Positions 61,895 to 64,000 of a stretch of 64,000 nt of DNA are shown here, one piece after another (positions within the stretch are counted from its first letter, which is position 1; every line of letters begins with the position of its first letter). Under the pieces are notes generated by a model, which searched no databases, had not been told where the DNA came from, and saw nothing but the letters and a program-made list of their open reading frames with translations. Where the stretch lies: NCBI RefSeq assembly GCF_011393025.1, contig NZ_JAAOEO010000006.1:62001-126000 (forward strand), written 5' to 3'. The translations under genes and the position numbers were made by a program. This stretch comes from Neobacillus terrae. Its GTDB lineage: Bacteria; Bacillota; Bacilli; Bacillales; Cytobacillaceae.

Positions 61895-63829
61895 TTATTT
61901 CTTTGTTTTGCCTTTGCCAAGATACTCATAGTCGTCTGGATTAATTGGAGTAAATCCCTGCGGCTTGTAGAATCTTAACAAGTCTTTATATACTACCTCA
62001 TCAGACATATCCAGCTCATCATGAACCTTATTGTCAATATCCTTACACTGTGCAGGATCTGCTGCTAACTGGCCAGTTGCTGAATCATAGCATTTTTCGT
62101 TTAGCTGAGTAACCTGCTGGCCAACATAGTCGCCATTACGGAATAATACCCAGTTTCGATGTTCTTTTGATAAAAGGTCTGATCCAAATTCCATGAAATT
62201 CTTTGTATCAACACCAAGCAAATGTAGAACTGTAGGTCTTACATCGACTTCTCCTCCGAACTGATGCTGAACACCGCCCTTCACGCCTGGAACGTGAATA
62301 AATAAGGGAACCCGCTGGAGTGAAGCACTTTGCATCGGAGTAATTTGATCTACCCCAAGTACTTTTGCCATAGCATCATCGTGATTTTCTGAAATACCAT
62401 AGTGGTCGCCATATAATACTACAATTGTATTGTCATACAATCCGGAAGTTTTTAAATCATTAAAGAACTGCTCTAATGCCTGGTCCATATAATGGGCAGA
62501 CTGGAAATACTGGTTTACAACATCATCACCGAAATCGCCTGCAGGGAAATCTGTATCCTGTGGATCCATTTCAAAAGGAAAATGGTTTGAAAGAGTGATG
62601 AATTTTGTATAGAAAGGCTGCTTCAGATTTTTTAACATTGGCATAGATTCAGCGAAAAATGGCTTATCCTTCATACCGTAGTTTTTCGTATTCTCTTGTG
62701 ACATATTGTAATACTCAGCATCGTAGAACTGATCATATCCAAGTGCTTTATACATAACGTTCCGGTTCCAGAATGTTTTGTAGTTTCCGTGGAATACAGC
62801 TGAATTATATCCATAGCCTTTTAAAATTGCTGGCATGGCATGGTACGTATTTTGAGCTTTGTTAACAAATACTGAACCCTGAGCCATTGGATAAAGGGAA
62901 TTCTCCATAAGGAACTCTGCATCAGAGGTTTTACCCTGTCCAGTTTGATGATAAAAATTATCAAAGTAGAATGTATTATTATCCCGGGCAAGACTGTTTA
63001 GGAAAGGAGTTACTTCCTGTCCATTAAGTTTGTACCCAATCATAAAGTTTTGGAATGATTCCATTGATACATAAATAACATTTTTGCCTTTTGCTTTGCC
63101 AAAATAAGCTGGATTCGGCTCGGCATAGTTCGCTTTCCGGTAGTTTTCTACATCAGTAATATCACTGCTGTCAGCAAGCGCACGCTGACTTGATGATTTG
63201 ATGTTCTGGATAATATCGTAAATGGTAAAATTGTATGCACCTAAATATTTAACCAGGTAAGCACGGTCAAAAGATCTTGTTAAAAGCTGCGGACGATCTT
63301 TTTCAGCTAAACCTAAATTAAAAAGGAATGCTGTAATAGAAAACAGCAAAACGATTTTAAATGGCTTTCTGGTTGATTCCTGAATATGATTAAAAACCTT
63401 GAAAGCAAGAACAATCAGGATAATGGTATCTGCAAAATAGAAGATATCAAACACTGACATAAGCGATAAAGCACTGTCTCCGAGCTGGCCGCCATTTGTT
63501 TTAGTCTGCATGAGAACAGGAACAGTAACAAAGTCATTGAAGAAACGATAATAGACTATATTCGCGTATAGCAGGAATGATAAAAGAAAATCCATAATAA
63601 TTATCACAAGTTTTGCCCGTTTTTTAAACAAAAGGCCAAGGCCAAAAAAGAAAAGAGCGGAACTGATTGGATTGATAAATAGTAAAAATTGCTGCAGGGT
63701 ATTTTCTATTCCCAGGTTAAATTCAATTTTATAAGCCGAATATGTCTTTATCCAGAAAAGCACAACAGCTGCTGCAAAAAACATTACATTACTGCGGCTA
63801 ATTTCCTTCGGCAATTGGAATTTTTTCAT
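61895..63829 (-). CDS. ltaS: Lipoteichoic acid synthase (LtaS family)
   Basis: The 644-aa protein has five N-terminal membrane segments (to about residue 180) and an extracellular sulfatase-fold domain. The catalytic Thr and metal site lie in HQTGQGKTSDAEFLMENSLYP near residue 300. Further metal ligands are in TIVVLYGDHYGISENHDDAM near 475. It polymerises glycerol phosphate from phosphatidylglycerol onto the lipoteichoic acid anchor. AGGAG lies 7 nt before ATG 63829. Bacilli often carry several LtaS paralogues (YfnI, YqgS, YvgJ), so this may be one of them rather than the main enzyme. Confidence 0.9.
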   Translation of the reverse strand: MKKFQLPKEISRSNVMFFAAAVVLFWIKTYSAYKIEFNLGIENTLQQFLLFINPISSALFFFGLGLLFKKRAKLVIIIMDFLLSFLLYANIVYYRFFNDFVTVPVLMQTKTNGGQLGDSALSLMSVFDIFYFADTIILIVLAFKVFNHIQESTRKPFKIVLLFSITAFLFNLGLAEKDRPQLLTRSFDRAYLVKYLGAYNFTIYDIIQNIKSSSQRALADSSDITDVENYRKANYAEPNPAYFGKAKGKNVIYVSMESFQNFMIGYKLNGQEVTPFLNSLARDNNTFYFDNFYHQTGQGKTSDAEFLMENSLYPMAQGSVFVNKAQNTYHAMPAILKGYGYNSAVFHGNYKTFWNRNVMYKALGYDQFYDAEYYNMSQENTKNYGMKDKPFFAESMPMLKNLKQPFYTKFITLSNHFPFEMDPQDTDFPAGDFGDDVVNQYFQSAHYMDQALEQFFNDLKTSGLYDNTIVVLYGDHYGISENHDDAMAKVLGVDQITPMQSASLQRVPLFIHVPGVKGGVQHQFGGEVDVRPTVLHLLGVDTKNFMEFGSDLLSKEHRNWVLFRNGDYVGQQVTQLNEKCYDSATGQLAADPAQCKDIDNKVHDELDMSDEVVYKDLLRFYKPQGFTPINPDDYEYLGKGKTKK

Positions 63830-64000
63830 TTTAATTCTCCTCTCACTTACCAGTAACTATCACGGTAAACGAACCTCAATTACTATAACACATCTTTAGA
63901 AAAAGTAAAATCTATATGGGTTCCAATTGATGGTCCGCGAGGGATTTATTTCTCGCTATTATTTGACATCAATTTCCATAATTCAGTATCACGTCTGCTT
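63830..64000. other. Upstream region of the ltaS-type gene; no gene seen
   Basis: AT-rich sequence with a short GCGAG/CTCGC inverted repeat near 63938-63957. No confident promoter could be placed before the window ends. Confidence 0.4.

Noticed and set aside
1..64000. tRNA genes including selC, rRNA, CRISPR arrays, T-box or riboswitch leaders
   Set aside because: I looked for cloverleaf, repeat-spacer and leader signatures and saw none that I could support by eye. A covariance-model scan would be decisive.

Overview
The window is a low-GC, Firmicutes-type chromosome segment. Its Shine-Dalgarno sequences are strong (GGAGG, AAAGGGG), TTG and GTG starts are common, and T-tailed terminators separate transcription units. 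It carries a YjcZ-type micro-protein, a YugN-like protein, a YfmM-type ABC-F protein and an LtaS-type enzyme, so it most likely comes from a Bacillaceae member. No rRNA, tRNA, CRISPR array, phage or complete insertion sequence was seen. Starts were reset wherever a ribosome-binding site clearly pointed to an internal codon.

Left end (0-3.5 kb): a selenium locus. selA (Sec synthase) is followed, past an hsp20 gene, by a divergent pair that both need UGA decoding. One is a short SelW/Rdx-like selenoprotein (CxxU, UGA at 2258-2260, minus). The other is selD, whose own catalytic residue is encoded by UGA (2501-2503). Each UGA is followed at the right distance by a small hairpin with G in its loop, as expected of a bacterial SECIS. 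Standard gene calling breaks both genes.

3.6-24 kb is mostly housekeeping and accessory genes: threonine catabolism (tdh-kbl), a decapitated chemotaxis receptor, four MFS transporters, an acetyltransferase, an ABC-F protein, an arginase-fold enzyme, argGH with a probable ARG box, PAP2 phosphatase, a nitronate-monooxygenase-like protein, DegV and a CPBP protease.

24.4-51 kb is an aromatic amino-acid catabolic island, almost all on the minus strand. Tyrosine arm: HisC-like aminotransferase, 4-hydroxyphenylpyruvate dioxygenase, homogentisate dioxygenase, fumarylacetoacetase and a flavin-reductase-like protein; no maleylacetoacetate isomerase is present. Phenylalanine arm: phenylalanine dehydrogenase directly upstream of a complete 2-oxoacid dehydrogenase complex (E1alpha, E1beta, E2, E3), then a PaaX-type regulator and paaABCD with beta-oxidation genes. 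No phenylacetate-CoA ligase (paaK) is seen. The layout suggests the route Phe -> phenylpyruvate -> phenylacetyl-CoA -> Paa pathway, with the 2-oxoacid dehydrogenase making the CoA thioester directly. An ABC transporter of the TrpXYZ type and a FlK-like thioesterase lie between the two halves.

51-64 kb: a 43-residue small gene, YugN-like protein, a degenerate gene remnant, a giant polytopic membrane protein (1150 aa), YjcZ-like peptide, DinB and HD-domain proteins, a lipoprotein nuclease, a DinG/XPD-like helicase and an LtaS-type lipoteichoic acid synthase.

Two dispersed repeat families are present. Family A is a MITE with three copies (13409, 23977, 39327), each bounded by a perfect, different 8-bp target duplication; one copy is internally deleted. 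Family B is a structured intergenic repeat of about 85-210 bp with three copies (17403, 28250, 48160).
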